A stretch of DNA of 64,000 nucleotides from Eubacterium sp. GTDB lineage: Bacteria > Bacillota > Clostridia > Oscillospirales > Acutalibacteraceae. The translations under genes were made by a program, and so were the position numbers. Below, piece by piece: positions 26,469 through 35,870 of this stretch; position 1 is the first letter of the stretch, and every line of letters starts with the position of its first letter. The stretch is taken from positions 104,764 to 168,763 of the forward strand of contig DVEP01000018.1 in assembly GCA_015655975.1 (NCBI GenBank). Direction: 5' to 3'. The notes beneath the pieces are model-generated. The model worked only from the letters and a program-made list of their open reading frames with translations, was not told where the DNA came from and did no database searches.

Positions 26469-27173
26469 TTAACGCTTTTCTTTTTTTGATTTTGTAACCG
26501 AGTAAGTTATGGCATAAACTTCTTCTGCCCCTCCCAGCAACAACATTTTAGCACATTCATTAAGTGTTGCACCCGTTGTTTTAATATCATCAACAAGCAA
26601 AATGATTTTGCCGTCAACATTTACACCCTTTTTCAAATCGTAAGCGCCGTAAACATTCATCTTTCTGTTTTTAGCGCTTTCTTTATGCTGAACATTATTG
26701 TCAACAACTTTTTTCAAAATACTTTTATACTCTAAATTTAGTTTCAAAGCCAAATCTTTTGCAAGAAGTTGAGATTGATTGAAACCGCGCTTTCGCAAAC
26801 TTTTTCTGTGAAGAGGCACATCTGTTACACAGTCAAAACTTATTTTTGAGTAGTGTTCTTCAAAGCACAATTTCATACTTTCAGCCATTTCATTTGACAT
26901 ACAGGTATATTTAAAAAACTTAAAATTATTTACTGCGTGCTTTACACGATTTTCATAGTAAAACGGAGCAATGACCGATTTGTAAAAGTGCTTTTTCTTT
27001 TTGCAGGTGCAATCGGCTTTACTGTTTCCGCAAAACAGACAAACAGGCTCGCCTATAAACTCGACTTTGCCGTTACACCTGTCGCAATACTCTTTATCAA
27101 ATTCTACCATATCTCCGCACAATTTACAACGGCGCGGAAATAAACAAATACTTAACAATTCAAGCAACTTCAT
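26469..27173 (-). CDS. ComF family phosphoribosyltransferase-like protein
   Basis: A 234-residue ComF homologue. The N-terminal zinc-ribbon has Cys pairs (CKLCG, CDRC, CLFC, CTC) and the C-terminal phosphoribosyltransferase fold has the PRPP loop ILLVDDIKTTGATL and the RGFNQSQLLAK motif. Family members act in DNA uptake during competence, but the exact reaction is unclear. It overlaps comEA by 4 bp (ATGA), so both are coupled. Neither comEC nor comFA is in view. Confidence 0.9.
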   Translation of the reverse strand: MKLLELLSICLFPRRCKLCGDMVEFDKEYCDRCNGKVEFIGEPVCLFCGNSKADCTCKKKKHFYKSVIAPFYYENRVKHAVNNFKFFKYTCMSNEMAESMKLCFEEHYSKISFDCVTDVPLHRKSLRKRGFNQSQLLAKDLALKLNLEYKSILKKVVDNNVQHKESAKNRKMNVYGAYDLKKGVNVDGKIILLVDDIKTTGATLNECAKMLLLGGAEEVYAITYSVTKSKKEKR

Positions 27174-27601
27174 ACTGTCAAATACGGTGCAATTTTCTCA
27201 AAAACGCCGTCTCCTATGCCCGAAATATTTTTAATTTCTTCAACAGAAGTATATTTTCCGATTTCGTTTCTGTACGATACAATCTGCCATGCTCTGCTTT
27301 CGCCGATACCGTCAACACTCATCAAATCTTCAACAGTAGCCGTATTCAAATTTAAAGGATAGTTTATGTGTTTTTCACTGACGGAATTATTTTTAACAAC
27401 ACTGCTTTTATTGTTTTGACTGCTCACTGTCTTCTTACTGTTTTCTTTACTGCCGAGCGTGGTTGTTTGAGAAACAGCGCTGACATTTTTATTTTCTACA
27501 ACAAGTCTCGGTTGTGAAATTCCGACATACAATACTACTGCGGCAAGCATAAACAAACCGATGCCGATGAGAAGATAACTTTGCCCTTTATCGCTTTTCA
27601 A
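27170..27601 (-). CDS. ComEA-like helix-hairpin-helix DNA-binding protein
   Basis: A 143-residue protein with one N-terminal membrane helix (about residues 8-28), a Ser/Asn/Lys-rich spacer and two C-terminal helix-hairpin-helix motifs (LNLNTATVEDLMSVDGIGES and IKNISGIGDGVF). ComEA binds incoming DNA outside the membrane during transformation. The SLBB domain of longer ComEA proteins is absent. The start appears to be TTG 27601 with GGGG about 10 nt upstream; no ATG exists before the membrane helix. It overlaps ygiQ by 14 bp and comF by 4 bp. Confidence 0.87.
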   Translation of the reverse strand: MKSDKGQSYLLIGIGLFMLAAVVLYVGISQPRLVVENKNVSAVSQTTTLGSKENSKKTVSSQNNKSSVVKNNSVSEKHINYPLNLNTATVEDLMSVDGIGESRAWQIVSYRNEIGKYTSVEEIKNISGIGDGVFEKIAPYLTV

Positions 27602-29510
27602 AGCGTTTTTTCCCCTTTTTCATTTTACCGTTTTTATTTTTACTGTTTAAAAAGTTTTTATTTTTCCCGTTTCTTTCCGAAAAACCGTTTTTTAAAGGAA
27701 TATCTTTTATCAGACACTTCGGAGAGTTGCCGATTAAATCTCGTCTGCCTGCACGAATGAGTGCTTTGCGGACAAGTTCGTATTTTGAAGGGTCAAAATA
27801 CTGTAACAACGCTCTTTGCATTGCCTTTTCTTCCTTACTTTTCGCAACATACACCTTTTTCATTGTATATGGGTCAAGTTCTGTATAGAACATACAGGTA
27901 GAAATTGTGCCGGGAGTAGGATAAAAATCCTGCACCTGCTCGGGTCTGATATGATGACTCTTCAAAAACAAAGCAAGTTCTACTGCGTCATCAAGCGTAC
28001 TTCCGGGATGGCTTGACATCAAATACGGTACAAGGTACTGTTCTTTTCCTATTTTACCCGTATATGAAAAATATCTTTTTGAAAACTTTTCATACGCTTC
28101 AATATACGGTTTTCCCATCTTATCAAGAACGGCTGCCGAACAATGCTCGGGAGCAACTTTTAACTGTCCGCTGACATGGTATTTGACAAGTTCCTTGAAA
28201 AAATCATCGTTTTCATCGCTCAGCAAATAATCATATCGTATTCCGCTTCTTATAAAGACTTTTTTAACTCCGTCAATTTTTCTCAGCGTTCTTAAAATAT
28301 CAAGATACTCGCTGTGGTCAACCTTCAAATTCGGGCACTGTTTCGGTGCAAGACATTTTTTGCCTTTACAAAGACCGTGTTCAAGTTGAAAATCGCAGGA
28401 CGGATTTCTGAAATTTGCGGTAGGTCCGCCGACATCATGAATATATCCTTTAAAATTCTTTTGCCGAGTCAAAAGTTTAGCCTCTGAGACAACGCTTTCT
28501 TTACTTCTTTTTGTTATATATCTACCCTGATGAAAAGCTATTGAACAGAAATTGCAGGCACCGAAACACCCTCTATTGTGAGTGATGGAAAATTCAACTT
28601 CTTCTATACCCGGTACACCGCCGTCTTTATCATACATAGGATGCCATGCTCTCATATAAGGCAAAGCATAAACGCCATCAAGTTCATCTGTTTCAAGCGG
28701 AGGCATAGGCTCGTTTTGAACAACCATAACGGAGCCGTGCTTTTGCTTAACCATTTTTCCTCGTATATGGTCTTGCTCGTCTTGTTCAATTCGGCACGAC
28801 TTAGCGTACTCTTTTTTTGAATTTCTGACATTTTCCAAAGACGGCACTTCTACACCGCTGTACGGAGTGTTTCTTACATCTGTTTTATAAACAGTGCCTT
28901 TAATATATGTAATATCGCTGACATCTGTGCCTTCGTCAAGACTTTTTGCAATTTGGCAAACGGCTTTTTCGCCCATCCCGTAAATGAGAATATCTGCACC
29001 CGATTCCACAAGAATTGACGGTTTAATCTCGTCGTCCCAATAATCGTAGTGCGCAAATCTTCTCAATGAAGCTTCAAGGCCTCCCAAAATGACAGGACTG
29101 TCGGGATAAAGACGCTTTATGATTTTACTGTAAACTATCACTGCACGGTCGGGTCTTTTCCCTGTTTTTCCGCCGGGAGAATAGGCGTCTGTACTGCGCA
29201 GTCTTTTAGCGGCAGTATAGTGAGCCACCATAGAGTCGATATTTCCGCTCGACACCAAAAATCCGAGTCTTGGTTTTTGAAATCTTTTAAAATCTTTGTC
29301 AGTGTGCCAATCGGGTTGACTTAAAACTGCCACTCTGTAACCTGCATCTTCGAGTACTCTTGTAATTATTGCCGCACCGAAACTCGGGTGGTCAACATAC
29401 GCGTCTCCGCACACATAAACAAAATCTATATAGTCCCAGCCTCGTTCTTCGACTTCTTTTTGATTTACAGGTAAAAAATTATTCTTCAACGCTTGTTTCT
29501 CCGAATTCAT
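27588..29510 (-). CDS. YgiQ family radical SAM protein
   Basis: A 640-residue protein with the B12-binding-like N-terminal region (FGAAIITRVLEDAGYRVAVL) and the radical SAM motif CFGACNFC in the middle, plus a C-terminal basic tail. The family is widespread and of unknown reaction; YgiQ members often carry extra iron-sulfur Cys, here near CKGKKCLAPKQC. It overlaps ftsK by 32 bp and comEA by 14 bp, so it is part of a dense operon. Confidence 0.92.
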   Translation of the reverse strand: MNSEKQALKNNFLPVNQKEVEERGWDYIDFVYVCGDAYVDHPSFGAAIITRVLEDAGYRVAVLSQPDWHTDKDFKRFQKPRLGFLVSSGNIDSMVAHYTAAKRLRSTDAYSPGGKTGKRPDRAVIVYSKIIKRLYPDSPVILGGLEASLRRFAHYDYWDDEIKPSILVESGADILIYGMGEKAVCQIAKSLDEGTDVSDITYIKGTVYKTDVRNTPYSGVEVPSLENVRNSKKEYAKSCRIEQDEQDHIRGKMVKQKHGSVMVVQNEPMPPLETDELDGVYALPYMRAWHPMYDKDGGVPGIEEVEFSITHNRGCFGACNFCSIAFHQGRYITKRSKESVVSEAKLLTRQKNFKGYIHDVGGPTANFRNPSCDFQLEHGLCKGKKCLAPKQCPNLKVDHSEYLDILRTLRKIDGVKKVFIRSGIRYDYLLSDENDDFFKELVKYHVSGQLKVAPEHCSAAVLDKMGKPYIEAYEKFSKRYFSYTGKIGKEQYLVPYLMSSHPGSTLDDAVELALFLKSHHIRPEQVQDFYPTPGTISTCMFYTELDPYTMKKVYVAKSKEEKAMQRALLQYFDPSKYELVRKALIRAGRRDLIGNSPKCLIKDIPLKNGFSERNGKNKNFLNSKNKNGKMKKGKKRFEKR

Positions 29511-32007
29511 TGTTTTCTTCTATTGTAACTTGTTCTGCAGTACCGTTTGTTGAATAAGCCTGCATCTCAAGCCACTGCTGACGATTTATGAGTATCTTTC
29601 GTCCTTTTGAGCCTTCACTCTGACCGATGATACCCTTATCTTCAAGTTGGTCTATAATTTTCGCGCCCCTTGCATAGCCGACGCCCAATTTTCTTTGCAG
29701 AAAACTTGTTGACGCAGTACCGTTTTCTAAAACTAAATCAACTGCTTTTTCAAACAAATCGTCAAGTTTTTCAGACGGGTCAACATCGTCAATAAACGGC
29801 GATGATTTTTTCTCTGCAACGGCATTTTTCTCGATTTCTTTTTGAATTTCGTCGTTGTATTCACTTTCGCCTTGATTTTTAATAAAATCACAAAGCGACT
29901 CTACTTCTTCATCGCTTATGAAACATCCCTGTACACGAAGAGGTTTGCTCGCACCCACAGGATTGAACAGCATATCGCCGTGTCCGAGCAACTTTTCCGC
30001 TCCTGCCGAATCAAGTATAGTTCTCGAGTCAATTTGAGAACTTACGGCAAGTGCAATACGAGAAGAAATATTTGCTTTGATAAGACCTGTAATAACATCT
30101 ACTGAGGGTCTTTGAGTTGCAATAATCAAATGCATTCCTGCGGCACGCGCCATTTGTGCAAGACGGCATATCGAGTCTTCAACCTCTTTAGGCGCAGCCA
30201 TCATCAAGTCTGCAAGCTCGTCTATGAATATGACGATTTTCGGCATAGGCTCCATTTCAGGATGATTTTTAACATACTTATTATAACCGCCGATATCTCT
30301 CACGCCTGTATCGGAAAACTTTTGATAGCGCTGAAGCATTTCCGAAACAGCCCAACCCAAAGCACCTGCGGCTTTTCTTGCATCTGTAACAACGGGGACA
30401 AGCAAGTGCGGAATACCGCTGTATTTTGAAAATTCAACTTTTTTTGGGTCTATCATTAAGAATTTAACTTCGTCGGGACTTGCCTTGTAAAGCATTGAAA
30501 CGATGATAGAATTCATACAAACAGATTTACCCGAGCCTGTTGTACCCGCAATTAAAAGGTGAGGCATTTTTGCCATATCGGCATAGATACAATTGCCTGC
30601 TATATCTTTGCCCAAACCTGCCGTAAGTTTACTCTTTTGTTTGTCAAACTCGTATGTGTCTATCAACTCACGCATTGTAACGATATTTTTAACTTTATTC
30701 GGCACTTCTATACCCACTGCCGCTTTGCCCGGAATGGGCGCTTCAATTCTGATTGATGCGGCAGCAAGGTTGAGCGCAATATCGTCTGTCAAATTTGTGA
30801 TTTTGGATATTCTTATACCAGGAGCAGGTTTTAATTCATATCTTGTAACAGTAGGTCCCCTTGAAATATCTGTAATTTTTGCGTCAACATTGAAAGAATG
30901 CAGTGCGTCTATCAACTTCTCTGCATTTTCTTTCAGTTCTCCGCTGATGTCTTTTGTATCGGCAGGTTTTGAAACAGAAAGCAACTCAACACTTGGGAAA
31001 ACATAGTCTTCAACTGTTTTATTCATCGCTTCTTTAGGAACTTTTAACTTTTCGTCTTCGGTAATTTTGCCCACAACCGCAGCTGCGCTTACGATGTCAT
31101 CGATAGATTTTTCTGAAGATTTTGATTTATTGATTTCTTTTGTTGTCTTTACTTTTCTGCTTTTATCTGCGCTGTTATTAATCTCGTCAATCAAATCTTG
31201 ACTTATACCGCTGTCTGTAATATCTCCTACAACTTTTTTGTTTACTTTTTTAGGAGTATCATTTTCTTCGCTTTGCGGCGGAACTTCGTCAAGTTCAACA
31301 TCTATATTGAATTTTTTTCTGCGTCTTTCGGCAACTTTTTCCTCTATTACAGGTGTGATTTTTTCTTTTGTTTTTACAGCCGGTTTGCCTATTCCTTTAA
31401 AAAACTGAATAAGGGTAATACCGCTGAGCAACATAAAATCAATGAATATAAGCACAAGACTTATTATAACGGCAGGAGCCTTTCCGCAAGTAAGCAGAAG
31501 ACCGCCGACAAGCGCGCCTATCCAACCGCCGTTGAATGTTTCGGTCGCAAAAGAATACGCGTCTTTCAGCGCTTCCTTGTAAACAACAATTCCGTCAAAG
31601 GTTATAATATGTATAAAAGAACACAGCAAAACAATCATAAATACAGACTCGATTGTTTTAACGACAAAAACACTCGTTTGAGGTTGTTTTACTGCACTTA
31701 CTATATTGAGAACGATTGAAATTATAGGGAAAACTATTGCTCCGAAATAACCGAAAATGCCGAGATAGACATTGTGAACAACAAGCCATGCGCCGTCGCC
31801 CTTTACAACGGCAACAAAAAACGCAAGAACGGAAAGCGCAAACAAAACTATGCACGCTACCCTGTTCATTTCAACAGAAGCAGCAGACCTATAGTTTTCC
31901 ACTGCCTGCGGTTTTGCCTTCGACCTTGAAGCGCCGTTTGACTTTTTACTGTTTGATTTTGTAGATTTTTTCTTACTGTTTGCGGCATTTCTGCTGCTGT
32001 TTGCCAT
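29479..32007 (-). CDS. FtsK/SpoIIIE DNA translocase
   Basis: An 842-residue translocase: four N-terminal membrane helices (about residues 55-205), a charged linker, the alpha/beta motor (Walker A IAGTTGSGKSVCMN, then VIFIDELADLMM and ATQRPSVDVITG) and a C-terminal winged gamma domain (STSFLQRKLGVGYARGAKII) that reads KOPS-like polarity sites. It pumps chromosomal DNA through the division or sporulation septum. Its place next to tepA and a ylzJ-like gene matches spoIIIE of Bacillus, so a sporulation role is likely. GAGGTA lies before ATG 32007. Confidence 0.96.
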   Translation of the reverse strand: MANSSRNAANSKKKSTKSNSKKSNGASRSKAKPQAVENYRSAASVEMNRVACIVLFALSVLAFFVAVVKGDGAWLVVHNVYLGIFGYFGAIVFPIISIVLNIVSAVKQPQTSVFVVKTIESVFMIVLLCSFIHIITFDGIVVYKEALKDAYSFATETFNGGWIGALVGGLLLTCGKAPAVIISLVLIFIDFMLLSGITLIQFFKGIGKPAVKTKEKITPVIEEKVAERRRKKFNIDVELDEVPPQSEENDTPKKVNKKVVGDITDSGISQDLIDEINNSADKSRKVKTTKEINKSKSSEKSIDDIVSAAAVVGKITEDEKLKVPKEAMNKTVEDYVFPSVELLSVSKPADTKDISGELKENAEKLIDALHSFNVDAKITDISRGPTVTRYELKPAPGIRISKITNLTDDIALNLAAASIRIEAPIPGKAAVGIEVPNKVKNIVTMRELIDTYEFDKQKSKLTAGLGKDIAGNCIYADMAKMPHLLIAGTTGSGKSVCMNSIIVSMLYKASPDEVKFLMIDPKKVEFSKYSGIPHLLVPVVTDARKAAGALGWAVSEMLQRYQKFSDTGVRDIGGYNKYVKNHPEMEPMPKIVIFIDELADLMMAAPKEVEDSICRLAQMARAAGMHLIIATQRPSVDVITGLIKANISSRIALAVSSQIDSRTILDSAGAEKLLGHGDMLFNPVGASKPLRVQGCFISDEEVESLCDFIKNQGESEYNDEIQKEIEKNAVAEKKSSPFIDDVDPSEKLDDLFEKAVDLVLENGTASTSFLQRKLGVGYARGAKIIDQLEDKGIIGQSEGSKGRKILINRQQWLEMQAYSTNGTAEQVTIEENNEFGETSVEE

Positions 32008-32024
32008 AATTTAATACCTCTTTT

Positions 32025-32888
32025 TTATCTAATAAACAGTTGTACAACACCGACAACCGTAACGATTGAGCCTATACCCAAATTGTACCACATAAAATAA
32101 CTTAAATAGTTTTTTCTCACTGTCCACATAAAAATTCTTGACGCAATAAAAGTAATTGCCGCAGTCAACACAAAAGCGATAACAGAAGGGACAACGACTG
32201 CTTCAATATCCGCAGAAGCGATTTCTATTATTCCTTTACCGAGAAAAACGGGAAAAGCAAGTGCAAAAGCGTAGTTGCTCGCAGTTCTTCTTGAAACACC
32301 CATCATTGTGCCTATACACAAAACGGAAACTATCATTGAAAAACCCGATATACTGCTTGTAACAAGCGCCGTCAGACCCATAGTCAGTGCAAATACCCAG
32401 TCAATATCTTTTTCTTTTCTGTTTTTTGAAGAAACAACTTTTGTAAAACCGAATATTAAACCTGCGGTTATCAAAAACGCAACGCCTTCGCCGAAAACAG
32501 TACCGTTATATGAAAAATACCTCATAAAACCGCAGACATTTCCGTAGTCTCCGGCAGGAATAAGCAAAACTAAGAAAACCGAAAACGAAATCAAAGTAGC
32601 ATATGTAAATATTCTTGATTTTTTTGATTTTTTAAGACTGAACTCCTTTTTAAAAACTTCTCCGAAACCGTTAACAAACTCTGCCGTCTCAGTCCAAAAC
32701 ATTTTGAAAAATGAAATCAAAATACCAACAGCAAGTCCAATATGTATGACGCCCGTAAGAGCGTTTATTTCACCGTTAAAATCATTTGAAAAATCCCTGT
32801 ATATTGCCGAAAATCCACTGTATGACAGCGGAAAAATCTCACAAATTGCCTGAGCGATTGCCTGTAAAATCGCTTTTAAATACAACAT
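32025..32888 (-). CDS. Divergent UppP/BacA-like membrane protein lacking key catalytic residues
   Basis: A 287-residue polytopic protein aligned over its whole length with undecaprenyl-diphosphatase. The first signature (family: EGLTEFLPVSSTGH) reads [14 protein letters not shown] at residues 13-26: the first Glu is Gln13, the second is kept as Glu17, the His is Phe26. The second signature (family: SRSGAT) reads SISGFSM at 179-185, so the catalytic Arg is Ile180. Normal UppP releases undecaprenyl phosphate; this copy may bind lipid without hydrolysis. The start is ATG 32888 with GGAGGA 7 nt upstream. It overlaps the ylzJ-like gene and precedes ftsK by 17 bp. Confidence 0.78.
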   Translation of the reverse strand: MLYLKAILQAIAQAICEIFPLSYSGFSAIYRDFSNDFNGEINALTGVIHIGLAVGILISFFKMFWTETAEFVNGFGEVFKKEFSLKKSKKSRIFTYATLISFSVFLVLLIPAGDYGNVCGFMRYFSYNGTVFGEGVAFLITAGLIFGFTKVVSSKNRKEKDIDWVFALTMGLTALVTSSISGFSMIVSVLCIGTMMGVSRRTASNYAFALAFPVFLGKGIIEIASADIEAVVVPSVIAFVLTAAITFIASRIFMWTVRKNYLSYFMWYNLGIGSIVTVVGVVQLFIR

Positions 32889-33033
32889 TGTTCTGTCCTC
32901 CAAAAAGTTGAGCATTGTCAATAAAATAACCAAACCTCAAGTAATCATACGGATTGCTTGACCTATATTGTGAAGTATGTCCCAAGGACCAGTCGTAAAA
33001 AATGTCTGACTCATTAACTATCGTGTGAAGCAT
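32839..33033 (-). CDS. YlzJ-like small protein
   Basis: A 64-residue product that begins [12 protein letters not shown] and contains [12 protein letters not shown]; YlzJ-like proteins start with a similar LYTI-x-P-x-x-x-IF strand and end near a DP-x-DYL motif. The middle is shorter than usual and a 20-residue tail is added. Its position directly after tepA and before spoIIIE/ftsK is the same as in Bacillus. GGGGA lies upstream of ATG 33033. The start overlaps tepA by 20 bp and the end overlaps the UppP-like gene by 50 bp. Function unknown in the family. Confidence 0.55.
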   Translation of the reverse strand: MLHTIVNESDIFYDWSLGHTSQYRSSNPYDYLRFGYFIDNAQLFGGQNNVVFKSDFTGNRSGNL

Positions 33034-33712
33034 TTTCTTCCCCGCTTTCCGCAATTCTTTTTTCAAGAAAATCGAGCGCGTCGCTCAATCCTCCTATTTC
33101 GTCTATAAGTCCGCACTTAACTGCGCTTTCTCCGTCAAGAACAGTACCTACATCCATAACAAGTTCGCCTGTTTTCATCATTAAACTTCTGAAATCTTCT
33201 TCGGAAATTTTAGAATTGCTTTGCACAAAATTAACAATTCTGTCCTGCATTTTTTCAAAATATGACAGTGTTTGAGGCACACCCAAAACAAGCCCGTTCA
33301 TTCTGACAGGGTGCACAGTCATGGTTGCGCTCGGCACAATGAAACTTTTATCGCACGAAACGGCAAGCGGAACTCCTATTGAATGACCTCCGCCGAGCAC
33401 GAGTGAAGCACTCGGTGTTTTCATGGTTGCAAGCAATTCGGCAATGGCAAGTCCGGCCTCAACATCTCCGCCGACTGTATTTAAAATGATGAGCAAGCCG
33501 TCGATTTCTTTGCTTTCTTCTATTGCAACAAGCTGTGGAATTACATGCTCATATTTAGTTGTTTTATTTTGACTCGGCAAAATGAAATGACCTTCAATTT
33601 GCCCGATTATTGTAAGGCAGTGAATAAATCTGCCGTTTTTTGATATGGTTATTGAACCGTTTTCGGTTCCGTTTGAATTTTGCTCTTGTATTTCTTCTTG
33701 TGTTTCAGACAT
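33014..33712 (-). CDS. tepA: TepA-type ClpP-like serine protease
   Basis: A 232-residue ClpP-fold protein. After a 35-residue polar start it has the ClpP core: [22 protein letters not shown], the nucleophile loop [15 protein letters not shown] with Ser, and [11 protein letters not shown] with the His. TepA (YmfB) is linked to signal-peptide digestion and sporulation in Bacillus. It heads the leftward series to ylzJ, UppP-like and ftsK. GGAGTGA precedes ATG 33712. Confidence 0.9.
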   Translation of the reverse strand: MSETQEEIQEQNSNGTENGSITISKNGRFIHCLTIIGQIEGHFILPSQNKTTKYEHVIPQLVAIEESKEIDGLLIILNTVGGDVEAGLAIAELLATMKTPSASLVLGGGHSIGVPLAVSCDKSFIVPSATMTVHPVRMNGLVLGVPQTLSYFEKMQDRIVNFVQSNSKISEEDFRSLMMKTGELVMDVGTVLDGESAVKCGLIDEIGGLSDALDFLEKRIAESGEENASHDS

Positions 33713-33923
33713 AAAATCACTCCGTTCAGGTATAGTATGCCCAAAACACCATACATATTAAATATATTATCACAAATAAAAAACTAATTCAACATATTGT
33801 TAATATATATTGAATAATCAATAAATTTTGAGATTTATTATGACAAATTATTGACAATAACTTATTAATATTATAAAATAAGTTTGTTAATCTTTTGAAA
33901 AACTAAAACGGAGGAATGTTAAA
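33713..33923. other. Divergent promoter region between tepA and aconitase
   Basis: 210 bp, A+T-rich. TTGACA (33851-33856) and a TATAAAAT box (33872-33879) serve aconitase. An inverted repeat AACTTATT / AATAAGTT (33859-33866, 33877-33884) spans the promoter. Two TTGTTAA words, a Rex half-site, occur at 33797-33803 and 33884-33890. For tepA the best minus-strand pair is TTGTGA with TATGGT at 16 bp, which is weak. Confidence 0.5.
33884..33901. promoter_or_regulatory. Possible Rex operator before aconitase
   Basis: TTGTTAA-N4-TTGAAAA matches the Rex consensus TTGTTAA-N4-TTAACAA in the first half fully and in 5 of 7 positions of the second. It lies just after the promoter of an operon that encodes Rex itself. 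Confidence 0.35.
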
Positions 33924-35858
33924 ATGGGACTTACACTTGCTCAAAAGTTAATCAAAGCCCACCTTGTAGAAGGCGAAATGATTCCGGGTACGGAAATAGG
34001 TCTTAAAATCGACCAAACACTTACTCAGGACGCAACCGGAACTATGGCTTACCTCGAATTTGAAGCTATGGGAGTTGACAGAGTAAAAACAGAAAAATCT
34101 GTTGCTTACATTGACCACAACACTTTACAAACTGGTTTTGAAAACGCTGACGACCACAGATTTATTCAAACAGTTACGAAAAAACACGGCATTTATTTCA
34201 GCCGTCCGGGAAACGGTATTTGCCACCAAGTTCACCTTGAACGCTTTGGTATTCCCGGCAAAACACTTATCGGTTCTGACAGCCACACCCCGACAGGCGG
34301 CGGTATCTGTATGCTTGCAATGGGCGCAGGCGGACTCGATGTAGCAGTTGCAATGGGCGGAGGTACATACTATATTCCGATGCCGAAAATGACAAGAATT
34401 AATCTTACAGGCTACCTTAAACCTTGGGTTTCCGCAAAAGATGTTATTCTTGAAGTATTAAGAATAATGAGTGTTAAAGGCGGCGTAGGAAAAATCATTG
34501 AATACGGCGGCGAAGGCGTTAAAACACTTTCTGTTCCCGAAAGAGCTACAATCACAAACATGGGTGCAGAACTCGGCGCAACAACATCTATTTTCCCTTC
34601 CGACGAAATCACACTTGCTTTTTTAAAAGCTCAGGGCAGAGAAAACGACTGGACGGAGATTTTGCCCGACGCAGACGCTCAATACGACGAGGTTATCAAT
34701 ATTGACCTTTGTTCTCTTGAACCTATGGCTGCAATGCCTCACATGCCCGATAATGTTAAAACAACAAATGAAATAGGAAAAATCAAAGTTGACCAGGTTG
34801 CAATCGGCTCATGCACAAACTCATCTTACACAGATATGATGAAAGTTGCGTCTATTCTTAAAGGAAAAACTGTTTGTCCGAGCGTTTCTCTTTGTATTGC
34901 TCCCGGTTCAAAGCAAGTTCTCAATATGCTCGCACTCAACGGCGCCCTTTCAGATATGATTAGCGCAGGCGCAAGAATTCTTGAATCTGCATGCGGTCCT
35001 TGTATAGGTATGGGACAGTCGCCGAACAGCAAAGGCGTTTCACTCAGAACATTTAACAGAAACTTTGAAGGCAGAAGCGGAACAAAAGACGCAGGTATTT
35101 ACCTTGTATCTCCCGAAGTTGCTGCTGCGTCTGCACTCACAGGTTACCTTACAGACCCAAGAGAACTCGGTGACGCTCCGAAAGTTGAAATGCCTGAACA
35201 TTTCATTGTAAATGACAATATGATTGAACCTCCTGCATCTGTTGAAGAAGCAAAAGATGTTGAAGTCCTCAGAGGTCCTAACATTAAACCTTTCCCGAAA
35301 ACAGAACCTTTGCCGAAAGAAATTTCAGCAAAAGCAGTTCTTAAAGTCGGCGACAATATTACAACAGACCACATTATGCCTGCCGGCGCAAAAATACTTC
35401 CGTACCGTTCCAACATTCCTTACCTTTCAAAATTCTGTTTTGCCGTATGCGACGAAACATTTTCAGAAAGATGTAAAGCACAAGGCAAAGGATTTATTAT
35501 CGGCGGTTCAAACTACGGTCAGGGTTCAAGCCGTGAACATGCTGCTCTTGTACCTCTTTATTTAGGAGTAAAAGCAGTAATTACAAAAAGTTTTGCAAGA
35601 ATTCATGTAGCAAACCTTATCAACGCAGGTATTCTTCCGTTCACATTTGCCGACGAAAACGACTACGATAAAATCGACCAAATGGACGAACTTTCACTTC
35701 CTGACATCAGAGAAAAAATCGAAAATTCAGAAGAAGTTGTACTCAAAAACATCACAAAAGATGAAGAATACAAACTTGTTTCAAACTTCTCAAAACGCCA
35801 AAAAGATATTCTTCTTGCCGGCGGACTTCTTGACTATACAAGAGAAACTAACAAATAA
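33924..35858 (+). CDS. acnA: Aconitate hydratase
   Basis: A 644-residue aconitase of the shorter clostridial type. Iron-sulfur ligands are visible: Cys in IGSCTNSSYTDM and two Cys in ESACGPCIGMGQSP. The swivel domain begins near residue 480 with KVGDNITTDHIMPAG, and GSNYGQGSSREHAA holds the substrate-binding Ser and Arg. It interconverts citrate and isocitrate. It heads a rightward operon (gap 12 bp to isocitrate dehydrogenase); GGAGGA precedes ATG. Confidence 0.97.
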   Translation: MGLTLAQKLIKAHLVEGEMIPGTEIGLKIDQTLTQDATGTMAYLEFEAMGVDRVKTEKSVAYIDHNTLQTGFENADDHRFIQTVTKKHGIYFSRPGNGICHQVHLERFGIPGKTLIGSDSHTPTGGGICMLAMGAGGLDVAVAMGGGTYYIPMPKMTRINLTGYLKPWVSAKDVILEVLRIMSVKGGVGKIIEYGGEGVKTLSVPERATITNMGAELGATTSIFPSDEITLAFLKAQGRENDWTEILPDADAQYDEVINIDLCSLEPMAAMPHMPDNVKTTNEIGKIKVDQVAIGSCTNSSYTDMMKVASILKGKTVCPSVSLCIAPGSKQVLNMLALNGALSDMISAGARILESACGPCIGMGQSPNSKGVSLRTFNRNFEGRSGTKDAGIYLVSPEVAAASALTGYLTDPRELGDAPKVEMPEHFIVNDNMIEPPASVEEAKDVEVLRGPNIKPFPKTEPLPKEISAKAVLKVGDNITTDHIMPAGAKILPYRSNIPYLSKFCFAVCDETFSERCKAQGKGFIIGGSNYGQGSSREHAALVPLYLGVKAVITKSFARIHVANLINAGILPFTFADENDYDKIDQMDELSLPDIREKIENSEEVVLKNITKDEEYKLVSNFSKRQKDILLAGGLLDYTRETNK

Positions 35859-35870
35859 GGAGAAATCAAT

